Assembly: GCA_020091685.1 (NCBI GenBank)
Contig: CM034599.1
Location: 6,108,836 to 6,172,835, forward strand
Reading direction: 5' to 3'
Source: Lutjanus erythropterus
Lineage: Eukaryota > Chordata > Actinopteri > Lutjaniformes > Lutjanidae
DNA length: 64,000 bases
A model generated the notes under the pieces. That model made no database searches, had not been told where the DNA came from, and worked only from the letters and a program-made list of their open reading frames with translations. Shown here piece by piece: positions 1 to 10,600 of the stretch; the stretch's first letter is position 1; the number at the start of each line of letters is the position of its first letter. The translations under genes and the position numbers were made by a program.

Positions 1-1189
1 CTGGTGTCAGTCAGGTGCTCTTTAGATAAACACTCATAAAACCAAAGAAATAATCATGTGTAGTAAGCACTATGTTCCAGATTTCCCTGACGATTATAGG
101 GCACCCTGTTCTGTTTTAAACACTCAGGCACAAACATCTATAGAGAGGTTACTCCTACTCAAAATGCTTAGTGACTTCAAGGTGAGTCAGAGTATTCTTG
201 AGAATCTGGTGGAAAGCATGTGGTCTGTTGAATGTCACATGTAAAGGAAGACTGTCAAGAGTGGCTCATACAGCCAGTAAAATAATATGGAAACCACACA
301 TGCAGCTAAGCAGCAGACACATACTGAATGTCACAAAGAAACCACTTGACATGATCCATCACATCCATTGAACCTACAATTTGAACTACTTCCCACAGGA
401 AGGCGCTTTAGACAGCCACAAGCCACCAAAAATGTATGTAAGACATCATTTGTCCAAAGTGCAATTAAATTGTTAAATACATATAATCAATTCTGCACTT
501 TAAGTATTAAATTATTAAATGCACAGTCAATTGTAAATGACTGCTCCACAAAGCATACTCTTTGTAATGGGCCTAAAGGGTCTCTCTCAAATTAATAAGG
601 AATAACAAAAAATGTCATTTTAAAATGCTGAGAAGTAGCATGGCATCATGGAAGTTATTTTCTTCACTTTAAAACAACCACCATTGCTGATGAAAAGCCA
701 TGTGACATGACTCAGACAAAAATCCTTTCCATGAGTGAGGTAATATTCACGTTCCATTTAGTCATGTGCGCCAACTTCCTTCCTCATTCCAGGATATGTT
801 TTCCCAAAGTTATGTCAACTAGCTTGCAACGGCTACCAGGAAACACACTGTTTTCTTGACTAAATTATGAATTTCTCTGCATTTGACCATTGTTTGAAAC
901 AGTTGGGATAATTTAAGTACACAACTCAACAAAATATGTAGGCTATGTCTAGTGTTTTTAGACACCATAATGTGGAAATGTTACATATTATAGCTATAAA
1001 AGCCCTCAAAGCTGCCACAGAGTTGTTGCCAAAGTTACATTTTTGACGTGTGAAAGAAAAAATAAAAAGCAGCCATTGGTGCTGTTTATTGCTCTTCATC
1101 TCTATGTCATATTGATCATTATTTTTTCTCCCTTTATTTTAAACACAACAAAGTTATGGACATGTGGTGCTGAAACAGAGACCCTTTAA

Positions 1190-1425
1190 GGCCTACAACT
1201 GATATCATCATCCATCATGATGGTTCACATTTGGTAGGTATCTCTCAACCCGAATGTTGATGGTGGTGAAACTACATACTTTCCACCATGTAGATGATTT
1301 ATTGTTGTTTAATATGAAGTATTAGTAATTGCTACTGTCTTGTTTGTAACCATGTTGATTGTTGTGAAGCCAAAGACAATTTTCCACAATTTGAACAATA
1401 AAATTTAACCTAACCTAATCGATTT
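1190..1425 (+). repeat. Possible retroposon 3' tail
   Basis: The stretch ends with a CACAATTTGAACAATAAAAT motif followed by short CCTAA repeats (about 1405-1420). This arrangement, an AATAAA-like end plus a short tandem tail, is typical of the 3' end of a LINE-type retroposon. No coding remnant is attached. Confidence 0.35.
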
Positions 1426-2183
1426 CTTCAAATTATAATGTAAAAAATGGATAACGTTTTGGTTGTACTGCACTTAACTGTGAGTAGTCTATTGTCTAAA
1501 CTGACTTCTAGATATGAACTAACCTCAGCTTGCATTTGGTTTTCTGTTGATTTTATGTTGACAGCAAGCAGCAGCTTTCACTGACTGTAAAGGTCTGAAT
1601 TTTGTTGTTACTGCAGCTCTTCTGTTCACAGCTTTTTTCTCTCACAGCTTGTGTTAATGCCATGCACTGGGCTGACTCATCCAGCTGGCATCACTAAGCC
1701 AAGGACAGCTCCACGTGACTGGTCTGGGTGTCGTTTGAAAAAAGACTGCCTTGGGCAACATTACCGCGAGCTGTATTATCAAAGAATTGAATGGAATTCA
1801 AAAAGTCAGCAAAATTGAATCATATTTTGAAAGGATTGCTCATATAGTACAATGAATACAATAACCCTCACCTATGAAAACATGTGTGTTTGTGTGCTTT
1901 GTCCTGTTGTGACAAGGTGGAGCTGGGTCACCACGGATGAAAACAAATCACAATATCACTGATGTCATCAGCTATAAATTCAATACTGGAAATTTCACAA
2001 TGAAGTGAAAAAATCTGCAACACATTGCTGCACCAAGAGACATGGTGCTGGCAGAGCCCTTGGCTGAGTAATTAGTGTTATTGAAAAACAAAACAAGCAA
2101 AGTGCTTGTGAAGTGGGTTTCAATATCAAGTACATCAAAATAACTGAGATCAGAATAAATTATAAATTAGCTATACAATAATC

Positions 2184-2450
2184 TGCAACTAACAACAGAA
2201 AATGTCAGAAAATTGAGAAAAACGTTGATCAATGTTTTCTAAAGCTCAAGATTACATCCTAAAATGTCTTGTTTTGACCACAACCCAAAGATATTATGTT
2301 TACTGTCAGAGAGACCAGAAAATATTTACATTTGAGAAGCTGAAATCAATGATTTTGGACATGTTTTTAAATTAAAAAATGACTCTGTATAATTATCGAT
2401 TATCACAACAGTTGACATTTAAGTTAATAGTTATTGCAGCTTTAAAATAA
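2184..2450 (+). repeat. Interspersed teleost repeat, copy 1
   Basis: Shares an ordered series of motifs with the copy at 4790-5095: a CCCAAAG block, a TTTACTGTC or TTTACTATC block, then TTACATTTGAGAAGCTG and a closing AATTATCGATTATCA-type end with GCAGCT. Both copies are on the plus strand. I recognise it as a common short non-autonomous repeat of fish genomes; its class is not certain. Confidence 0.6.
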
Positions 2451-4789
2451 TCAAAATAAAGAGGAGGAAGCATACTTCATTAGCACATGAAACACAGGCC
2501 TTAGCCCAAGTGTGTGTGTGTTTGGTATGGCATGAGTTCAGACAGTTGAACCCTCGCTGTCTCGCACGGCCTAATCTGAGATGCCTGCAAGAAATGAGAA
2601 GGATTAGCAGCCTTCTTAAGCAACAGTTAACAGTGGTCTACAATCCCAGTAGACAGTGTGAACAAATAATTTTAAGTACGGCTACAAATAGCCACTGCCT
2701 CTTGACGTAAATGACTGTCAGGATTATATCACTCTAGCTGATGCACACACAGTCAAGCATATGGACACAAAAATACACCTTTAGGCACTGCTATGAAAAG
2801 AGCGCAGTGAATTGTTTAGTGTTCTGTCACAGTTTGTCATCAGTGTAATGGAACTTACATAACTGCCGTCTAGTCTTAGGGCTGCTACACATGTTCTCAT
2901 GAGTACTATGCTGTTTACAAACATGCTTGCTGCGAGGTTACATGACACAGCAATGCCGGCAAGAAATACTAGCAGCAGTGTGACAGCTACTGGAGACAAA
3001 ATAGCATGGACTATTCTGTCATAATGAAGGTTTATGCATAGGAAACTGGAGTATTTTGGTTTGTAAATGAAGGAATGACTTGTTGAATCTGCATGTTGTA
3101 AGGATTTTCCCTGGAACTTTTTGAGACAAAGGTGGCAAAGGCTAAAGAACACGCATGGCCTGCCTGGTGTACACACTGAACTACAGCCAAAAGTGTCCGT
3201 AGGAATTTCAACGTTATATCAAGAGGGAACAAAAAGATTTTTAAAAAAACGCAAGGATTGTGACAAATGACAGTTACTTTTCATGCAGAAATCAATATAA
3301 AAATATTCAGTTGCAGATTGTGCAATCTCTCTGAGCACATTTCACTTTCCTGGCCCTATTTCTTTGATCAAGGACAGGAATGATGAAAAAAGAGAACTTT
3401 CCAAAGTGGCTGTGATGAATAAAGAGGTACCTATGGGTGGGTTTGATAAAAATATTACATTAAATTATTTGACACACTAAAATCCAATAAAAGAGGCATG
3501 TCTTATTTGTCCAATATAGTAGGCCAAATAATGTTTGTTACTGATTTAGAGTCACAAGCTACTGGAAATACTGCAATTATTTTCTTTTAAAATATTTGTG
3601 TGAAAATGAATTAATCACACATTAGCAATCAAAATAGGTGTACTACATTAGGCCATTTTTAATCATAATATTCATGAATATGGGAAAGTCAGGACAAAGG
3701 TATTTGCCTTTGCATTTTTGTGGGAATTTTCAACAAAGGCAGCCAATGATACAAAGGTGGCCCACTTTTGAGTTAGATAGGCAGGGAAAACCCTGGTTGT
3801 GTAGTTGAGCAGGAACGGGACATATTCTCTGTTACAATGCAACATGTTACATACAGTACATCTCAAGAAGAGGTCTAATGTTACCTGCAGTAACTATAGA
3901 CAGAAGACAACACATCTTATTGACAGTAAAGACAGAAAGCTGTGTCTCTGAAAATCCTCAGACAACTAGCTGAGAACAAATAACAGACGTCTGCCTGAAG
4001 GCCAAATATCTAAAATAAAACCTACAATAATGACATGAGTCAAACCATGTACCTTTGGGCTTAAAGCAACAAAAGCCAATATGTCCCTCTGCTGCTTTTG
4101 TCTGACTATCGTGAAAAGTGTGCTTATTTCAGCTAAAGGCAATAGAGTTCCACACTGACAACAAAGGGCGTAGAAAGAAGGACCAAAAAGCACCACTTCC
4201 AAATGGAGCAGCCAGCTAATAGCCAAAACCATCTGAATAAATAGGTCTAATGACACTGGAGGGAGTCACATTACAACTGCTTGAGCAAGAAAAAAAAATA
4301 TGATCTGCAGGAAAACATTCTGACTAGAAGTTTGTGAAAGATTTAACATATTGGAGGAAATTATATATTTTTTTTCCTGACAAAGTACTACTGTTTCTGA
4401 AGCTTAACAATAACTACCTCAATGATGTCTCTCTCAAGTGAATGTCTGCATCAGGTCCAAAGTTTTTCTAGGACTGATAAGAAAACTAACAGAACAAATT
4501 CCACCAGAGGTTTACCCTGACATCTCAGTGCAGGGTAGGACTGAGGTTAGAGGTCTATCGCATTCATAAAGCCACGATGTGGCCAAACAGATGGGGCCCA
4601 TCTATAGTACTGATGAATTAATCAGTCTTCTTTCATCTATTATTTAGTAACAGCGCTCTTAGCTAACAGAGCATGGCAGACTCTCATTGCAGAGACAAAT
4701 GACCACAGGAAACCTGTAAACCTCTATCATGAAGCCTGTTTAACTGTGTTCTGGTAAAGACTAACTTTAAGATAGGTGTACAAAGGATT

Positions 4790-5095
4790 ATTTTTATTAT
4801 TAATTAATCTGCAGATTATTTTTACAATTAATCATTCAGTCTATAAAAGGTCAAAACATGCCCAGCACAATATCCCAGAGCCCAAAGTGATTTTTTCAAG
4901 TTGCTTCTTTTGTCCCCCCAACAGCCCAAAATCCAAAGACTCTTCATTTACTATCATAAATAATGAAGAAAAGCAGCAACTCCTTACATTTAAGAAGCTG
5001 GGACCAACAAACATTTGACATTTTTGCTTGAAAATGACTGAAATGGTAACCAATTATCAAAACAGTACTTTTTGATTGACTAATCACTGCAGCTC
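4790..5095 (+). repeat. Interspersed teleost repeat, copy 2
   Basis: Second copy of the repeat at 2184-2450, about 2.6 kb away in the same orientation. It carries the blocks CCCAGAGCCCAAAGTG, CAAAGACTCTTCATTTACTA, CATTTAAGAAGCTGGGACCA and the closing AATTATCAAAACAGTA and GCAGCTCTA. The 80-residue open frame inside it and the antisense frame are chance readings of the repeat. Confidence 0.65.
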
Positions 5096-5540
5096 TACTT
5101 TGAAGTTAAGACCACTTTCCAACAAAACACTCTCCTCCCTTGAGCGTGATTATTTAGAGTCACCTATAGATAACTAACATGATGCAAGACAGTTTTAATA
5201 TGGAAATGTGCATACCCCCACTATGTATTAGGTACCAAAGACCCACCTTATCAGGACAAGAGGTCATGCTTTATGTGGCTGCACAACCTAATAACCTTTA
5301 CCCAAAAACTGTGCATCCAAACTTCTGAAATCTACAGTTCTTATTTGTCACTCCCTCTGTAAATATCAAGACAGATGACTCAGCACGGCATTGGTCCTTA
5401 ACACCACAGTAGAAAAACAAGTTATACAATGTTCCTCCCAGCCTTGAGGTAAAGAGTGCAGTGATGCAAACAGAAGCCAATCTGAACAACTGTATTGCAT
5501 GCCCTCTCCTATATCTGAAGTCTTGGAAACCTTGAAATTT

Positions 5541-5690
5541 TTTACTCATTTTAGTGATCACTACACAGGAACAAACAAGCCGAGGCCACAATAGAAAAGT
5601 CTGGAACAAGGCCACCTGGCAAGTAAATAAACATCAGAAGAGCTGCCAGGGGTAGTCAGGATTGATACTGTAACTTTTAAAGATTTATGC
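5541..5690 (+). repeat. Direct duplication, first copy
   Basis: Matches 5985-6140 closely. Both carry GGCCACCTGGCAAGTAAATA, then AACATCAGAAGAG and a GATACTGT end. The copies lie about 440 bases apart in the same orientation, separated by a different repeat. Confidence 0.75.
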
Positions 5691-5693
5691 CAA

Positions 5694-5978
5694 TATACAG
5701 GGCTGGCCAATGTATTGTTATTATATTGATATTTTGATATGAAACTAAATATCACCTTAGATTTTGGAAATCATTATGGCAACACTTGCTTAGTTTAATC
5801 TCCAGCAATGAATCACATTCTGCACAATAATCATTGCAATTTTGTGAGCATTTACAGTATGTTATTTTAGAGAAAATGTGCTGGTTTACAACAAATATTT
5901 AGGTAATATTTACAGGCCATATCACTTAACCATAACACACCCTGTCCCATATTAAAAAATTCAAGCCTTGATATCCTG
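5694..5978 (+). repeat. ATATTGATAT-type interspersed repeat
   Basis: Begins GGGCTGGCCAATG and runs through TATTGATATTTTGATATGA and ATCACCTTAGATTTTGG, then ends near CTTGATATCCTG. The order of motifs matches a widespread teleost repeat with palindromic ATATCGATAT-like ends. It lies between the two copies of the direct duplication. Confidence 0.5.
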
Positions 5979-5984
5979 TTTTTC

Positions 5985-6140
5985 CCCACTTTCGTGATCA
6001 TTACACAGAAGTAAACAGGCTTAGGCCACAAAAGAAAAGTCTGATTGGAACAAGGCCACCTGGCAAGTAAATAAACATCAGAAGAGTTGCCTGAAGGGCT
6101 TAAAACTGATACTGTGACTGGTATAGCCTTGTGTCAATAA
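5985..6140 (+). repeat. Direct duplication, second copy
   Basis: Second copy of the segment at 5541-5690. It contains the same CCACCTGGCAAGTAAATAAA core, a four-base insertion (GATT) before GGAACAAGG, and scattered substitutions. The divergence suggests an old local duplication. Confidence 0.75.
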
Positions 6141-6312
6141 GTGTAGTGTATCAATAAGGTGATAGTGTATCATTACCTTGCTCTGGCAGGGCTATAGCTC
6201 AACACAAAAAGGCCCACTCTTTTTTTTTCACCTAAGTTACCTGTCTGTCCATCCTCACAACAATGTGATACAGGTTAGATTGTGGTGTTTGTATGATATG
6301 TGTGTTAATCAG

Positions 6313-6955
6313 GGGTGAAAGTAACTAATTACAAATACTTAAGTTGATGTAATTAAGTATTCTTTGGTTACTTGTGAGTAGATGTTCAAGTCTGTCCTTT
6401 TATTTGTACTTTAATCTACTTAGTTACTTTTTAAATCACAATTGAGTACTGATTACAATTTGAATTCATATCCAAACCATTCATCTGCATTTCTGTACCC
6501 AATAAGGTGAACTGATTGCAAACAGTGAATGAAAACCAGGACATATGGATGATAAACCGAATCCTGCAGCAGCACAGGTCTGGAGTAAGGATGTTAACTG
6601 ATTAATTGCCATTGAGAATATAATCAATAAAAAATGTATTCATAAATATTTAATCAGTAGTCTAGAAATGGCAGTAAATGCACATCATCTGACATTGTTT
6701 TGTCTGGTGGAACCAATCATTGAATAAGGAAACTTAAAATGTAACATCAGCATATAACATTGAATCTTATAAAGTATTAATAATTACATTTGTATAATTT
6801 TCAACTATTAGTTAAGGAAATTCACAGAATTTGCAACCCTAGTTTAGAGAAGTGACTTTAGTATTTCTCTAAGTACTTTTACTTGCAATTGAATAATCTT
6901 TTAGTAATCTAACGGTGCTTGTACTTCAGTGTAGATTTCCAGCACTCTTCCCCAC
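6313..6955. mobile_element. ACTTGAGTA-type non-autonomous element, copy 1
   Basis: The left end reads GGGGTGAAAGTAACTAATTA with AATACTTAAG and AATTAAGTATT. The right end (6845-6955) reads AAGTACTTTTACTTGC, then GTACTTCAG and a CACTCTTCCCCACC close. Ends rich in AGTA/TACT words in inverted order are a hallmark of an abundant fish miniature element. The middle (6500-6840) is AT-rich and holds no ORF. It abuts the aak1 exon 1 donor, so it lies at the very start of intron 1. Confidence 0.6.
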
Positions 6956-7001
6956 CACTAGTTTTAATCCACACAGCAGAACAGAAAGCCACACAATTCA
7001 C

Positions 7002-7161
7002 CTTCTGCGACAATTTCCTCGACGGTCACTTGATATCGTCCGATGGTGAAGACCCGTCCGATGAAGCTGCCACCACCGCCGGACCCAGCGCCTCCTCCAC
7101 CGACTCCGGAGCCAGGCCCGGAGCTCACCAACTCCCGACGAGAGTCGAAAAATTTCTTCAT
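7002..7161 (-). CDS. aak1: AP2-associated protein kinase 1, first coding exon (partial gene)
   Basis: AAK1 is a Ser/Thr kinase of the NAK family that phosphorylates the AP2 mu subunit and controls clathrin-mediated endocytosis. On the minus strand, ATG at 7161-7159 opens a peptide beginning [10 protein letters not shown], the N-terminus I know for vertebrate AAK1. A Gly/Ser-rich stretch follows (about residues 14-32), then [18 protein letters not shown] (from residue 33), the lead-in to the kinase N-lobe, and VAE. The related kinase BMP2K starts differently (MKKFSRMPKS), so AAK1 is preferred. The start context is good (G at -3, A at +4). The exon should end at 7002 with donor GTGAAT at 7001-6996, which splits a glycine codon after 53 full codons. 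That fits the family sequence AEG-GF across this junction. The reading frame past the donor (ELCGFLF...) does not look like kinase. The rest of the kinase is not in the window. Whether this is the a or b teleost copy cannot be told. Confidence 0.87.
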
Positions 7162-7915
7162 CTCCCCCCGAGGTTATCCAAAAGCACAGTCAAGTCCAAA
7201 GTGTATTAGTCCTGTAACAACTATTGTGACTGGATGTGACCAGCGAGTCCCTGTCCTGTCCGCTGAGGTGCTGCCGGAGTTAACACAGCAGCAGTTTTTT
7301 CAGTAATTGAATGAAAGCAGACAGCTAGCTCTAAGCTAACTGCTAGCTAACAAGCTGAACCTGAAAATATTTCAAACACGGCTCTAGGCTAACTCATAGT
7401 TTGAACAGCAGGCGGAGTCAAATATTATTGGGAAAATAATAAGATATATCGTTCACTGTGAACTGAGAGCAGCACTAGCAGTTGGCTAAATTAGCCAGCA
7501 GGCTACGAGCCCGAAAAAAAAAACACTTGTTAGCCGTTAGCTCACCTAGCCAGCTAGCTTCAGCAGCTAGGTGCGGTGACAGCTGTCAGTTGATGGACTG
7601 GCAGCCAGGTAAGTCCTTAGTGTCCAATGCAGCTTATTACACATCTCCACCGATATCTCCCACCCGAAATGTTACTCAGTTCACCGGCTGCTCTACTCGT
7701 CTGTATCGTAATAAAAATGACAGACCTCCTCCGCTGCTTTAAATACGTCCAGCCGGCTGGAAGGAGGCTGGTCAACTAACTTAATGACAGAGCTAACGGA
7801 GCTACAAACAGACTGGATGCTAGTGGGCAGAGTCCTCTCTCCAGCTCCTCTCTGCGGACTCCGTCCTGCCGGACTTCTCCTGCTGTGATTGGTCAAATGA
7901 ACAACGACTTCCTGT
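7162..7915 (-). promoter_or_regulatory. aak1: aak1 5' leader and GC-rich promoter
   Basis: This is the most CpG-rich stretch of the left half of the window and lies directly upstream of the aak1 start codon. On the minus strand an inverted CCAAT box (ATTGG at 7888-7892 on plus) and an ETS-like AGGAAGT site (7907-7914) sit at its outer end, and a TATA-like TATTTAAAG lies near 7737-7746. Transcription could start near 7840 or near 7715; the sequence does not decide. A possible leader intron exists, with donor CTAG/GTGAGC near 7545 and acceptors TTTTCAG near 7363 or TTACAG near 7220. The leader is rich in GCTAGC/AGCTAA motifs. There is no long upstream ORF in frame with the kinase start. Confidence 0.65.
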
Positions 7916-7959
7916 CAGTCTACTCAAGTCCCTAGGTAAACTGGTTATTTGCACTATTC

Positions 7960-8523
7960 TCTGTTTCAGGGTGCATATCATATCATACTTTCTAATGTGT
8001 GTACATATCGCATTACCATGTGTTTTTGCATGCATACTGTTAAGTCTTCACATCTCTAATGTGCATTATATTTTATATTTGCATTTTCCATGTTAAATAA
8101 TTTTCTGTGCAATTTATATATTTTCAAAATGTAAATCATTACTGTGAATTTTTTGCTGCTAGTATTCTGTGCAATCCAATGTTTCTCTGTGCAATCTGCC
8201 TTTACAAGGCAACACTATTTACGTTGTTTTTTCTCTAATTATAATGCTACACACCATTACAGCTTGTTTCCAATTATCCTGCACAGTTATCCATATATAC
8301 CCACATATCTGTCCTTGTATCTAAACATCTCCATATATCTATACAACTGAAAGGTGTGTTGTATTGAGTGTATAGTTTTTGCACATTTAGTAGGCTACTT
8401 TTTACTTTTCTATATGTTTTTTTTTCTATTTTATCCTTATTTTACAAGTACTCTGCTGTTGTAACATGTGAATTTCCCTGGTGTGGGATCAATAAAGTTG
8501 ATCTTATCTTTATCTTATCTCAT
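7960..8523 (+). mobile_element. 5'-truncated LINE 3' untranslated tail
   Basis: The end is diagnostic: TGTGAATTTCCCTGGTGTGG, GGATCAATAAAGTTGATC and then TTATCT repeats (about 8500-8520). This is the 3' tail of an L2/Rex-like fish LINE, with its AATAAAG and short tandem tail. The upstream part (about 7960-8450) is T-rich with repeated GTGCAAT words, as usual in the 3' untranslated region of these elements. No reverse transcriptase coding is left. It lies about 50 bases beyond the aak1 promoter motifs, pointing away from the gene. Confidence 0.65.
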
Positions 8524-8562
8524 TTAAGTGAAAGTAGCAATACCACAGTGTAGAATTCCTGC

Positions 8563-8582
8563 AATAATAATAATAATAATAA

Positions 8583-8613
<31 letters not shown>

Positions 8614-8615
8614 AA
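8563..8615. repeat. (AAT)n-(AAG)n compound microsatellite
   Basis: Perfect AAT repeats (about seven units) pass into AAG repeats (about ten units), followed by an impure AAAG stretch to about 8630. Confidence 0.95.
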
Positions 8616-8630
8616 AGAGAAGAAAGAACA

Positions 8631-9555
8631 AACGTATTAGCCTCAGAATATGCTAAAAGTACTAAAAATAAAAGTATTTTGTCCTCAGTGAACCTGAAAC
8701 TGTTTTACATGAGACATGGAGTTGGATGCAGTGAATGTGCAAAAGGAAATTGTCAACCCTTCGTTTTCTTGCAGTGTCTGTGATGAAAACAAGTTTTACT
8801 TAAAAACTAACATGTTTAAGTTCATGTTCATCATTGACAACATTGGTGCTGATTAATGCCAATTTGGTGGTCACAAATATTTTGAAAGTAATATAATTCT
8901 ATTTGTGTGACATTTTGACAATTTGGTTTTAAATTTATATTAATCATGCCAACATTAATATGGATTAATGCCAGTTTATGTTGCTTTGTACACAAGTAAG
9001 ATGCAAGTTTGTGTGTTGATCATTTCAAATGACAGATTTTGTTCATACATACAGCATTGTTGTTAAGAAAAAAATGGAGAAAAGTGAGATATTCTAATCT
9101 GCTAAACTTGTGTATAAATGCAGGCACAAACAGACAAGAAGAACACAAAAAGTTTTGGTGTTGCAGCTTTCTCACTTCACTGCTACAGACTTCTCCATTT
9201 TTGTTTGTGTTACCACTGATTCGTTTTAGAAGGGTCCCATTATTGTGTGACTAAAAATAATACAACACAGCATATTTCTTTGCCATATGACACTGTGAAA
9301 AACTCACTACAAAATACAACAAATTACTATACTCCTGCAGAACAAGATGAGGGAACATGAACAGTGGAAGAACAATAGAAAGAACAGTGTCACGATGAAC
9401 CCAATTTACAGAAATCCATCTGAGAGGAACAGAGAGATGGGTGAATGAGGACAATGAAACATTCAACACTGCAATGTCACAATAAATATTGAGAGCTCCG
9501 CCAGATAACATTTGCAAAAAAAATACTGATTTTGTTTACACTATTGTAGCTTTCG
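8631..9555. other. Intergenic stretch, nothing recognised
   Basis: AT-rich DNA with no coding signal or repeat that I recognise. Short frames on both strands (for example 9039-9254 plus and 9251-9517 minus) match nothing known. Confidence 0.5.
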
Positions 9556-9559
9556 AAAC

Positions 9560-9700
9560 ACAAATCTCTTATTTAGGGGATTTAGGGTTTTCTTTATCTC
9601 AAAAATAAAATAAAATAAAATAAAATAAAACCCAAAGTCCAAAAAAGGTTCTCTTATGGGGGCAAGCCAAAGAACCCTTTACGGTTCTAGTTAGCACTTT
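9560..9700. repeat. AAAGAACCCT-type repeat fragment with (AAAAT)n
   Basis: Carries a pure AAAAT run (9602-9630, about five to six units), then AAAAAAGGTTCTCTTATG and AAAGAACCCTTTACGGTTCT. Alternating GGTTCT and AGAACC words mark a foldback-rich fish repeat that occurs again at 15700-16125. Confidence 0.55.
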
Positions 9701-10159
9701 TATTACGAGTACAGTTAAATAAATCCTTTCTTGGCTAAAAATAAAGTCAAATGTACTGATATTGTTATTTTGAGTCTTGCAGCAGAGTCAGTCTGTCAGG
9801 AATGTCATCTGCAGCCCCACATGAATGAGCTACAATGACTGTGTTTTTAGTCAAAATAATCTCATATGGCTTCAACTTGTGTCATCACAAAAGAAAAACA
9901 CAGTATTTAAATACCGCTCTGACACATGACACAAGAACTCAGCACAGGCCGTGACAACCTCACAGGCCCCCCTTGCATATTTAGGTAAACAGAGATACAA
10001 ATCAGAATATTCCAACCCACCAGACTTCCTGCTGTCTGAGATGAAAATCTGCACCACAACATTTACATAGGCCACTGAGGGATGCATACACATCACCTCA
10101 TACTATATCTACAAGTTTTTCCGGTCTCTGGCTGACCTGTTTCAAATCTGACTCTGCTG
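9701..10159. other. Intergenic stretch, nothing recognised
   Basis: No coding or repeat signal recognised. The minus-strand frame at 9872-10096 has no family resemblance. Confidence 0.45.
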
Positions 10160-10393
10160 GTCTAACAGTGTTTTTAAACAGAAATATAGCAAACCAAATT
10201 AGAATATCACTTGTACAGATCTCCTGCAAGCCCATATGCACAAGGTTCCAGTACCAAAACTTTTCTGTACACAGCAGCGATAGAGTGGAATAGACTTTCT
10301 GTGGAGATTAAACCATTTAAGTCCTGTCTTAGGTTTAAATATTCCTGTTATAAACCAGCCTCCCTGACAAAATCTGGTGTTGGAGCACCATAA
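10160..10393 (+). pseudogene. LINE reverse transcriptase, C-terminal remnant
   Basis: The plus-strand frame reads YRSPASPYAQGSSTK, then TFLYTAAIEWNRLSVEIKPF. The pattern K-x-F-x-Y-x-x-x-x-x-W-N-x-L-x-x-x-I followed by a F-K motif is the end of ORF2 in jockey/CR1/L2-like LINEs. Nothing upstream restores a polymerase domain, so this is a 5'-truncated, decayed copy. A 46-base tandem repeat follows directly downstream and may be part of the element's 3' untranslated region. Confidence 0.55.
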
Positions 10394-10443
10394 CAGATTA
10401 AAGCATCATCACTGTCTGAGCAACTTCTGCCACATAAAAACTA

Positions 10444-10600
10444 ACTGGTGACAGTGCACCTTTACATGGATGAAAATCATAGAAGTTATCAGGTGACAGT
10501 GCACCTTAACACGAATGAAAATACAGTCAACTATAACAGATGACGGTGCCCCTTAAAAGAGATGAAAATACAGTATACTAACAGGTGACAGTTGGCCCAC
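10444..10600. repeat. Minisatellite, about 46-base period, 3.3 copies
   Basis: The words GGTGACAGTGCACCTT, GATGAAAAT and ACAGT recur. Unit starts are near 10447, 10492, 10539 and 10584, giving spacings of 45-47 bases. The fourth unit is cut short at GGTGACAGTTGGCCC. It begins about 50 bases after the LINE remnant at 10160-10393. Confidence 0.85.

Larger units (their letters stand above)
1..7001 (-). other. aak1: aak1 intron 1 (5' part, runs off the window)
   Basis: This stretch should be intron 1 of aak1, because it lies downstream of the exon 1 donor on the minus strand. No minus-strand frame here resembles the next kinase exon (a phosphate loop followed by the catalytic lysine region), so exon 2 must lie outside the window and the intron exceeds 7 kb. 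It is AT-rich. Apart from the repeats listed separately (about 1190-1425, 2184-2450, 4790-5095, 5541-6140, 6313-6955), I see nothing recognisable in 1-1190, 1426-2183, 2451-4789 or 5096-5540. Confidence 0.7.

Noticed and set aside
2781-3176. 131-codon minus-strand frame with a hydrophobic centre
   Set aside because: No family match, no splice signals in keeping with aak1, and it lies within the presumed aak1 intron; best taken as chance.
7043-7306. Pro-rich plus-strand frame opposite aak1 exon 1
   Set aside because: The proline run is the antisense of the Gly/Ser-rich AAK1 segment; the AAK1 reading explains the sequence.
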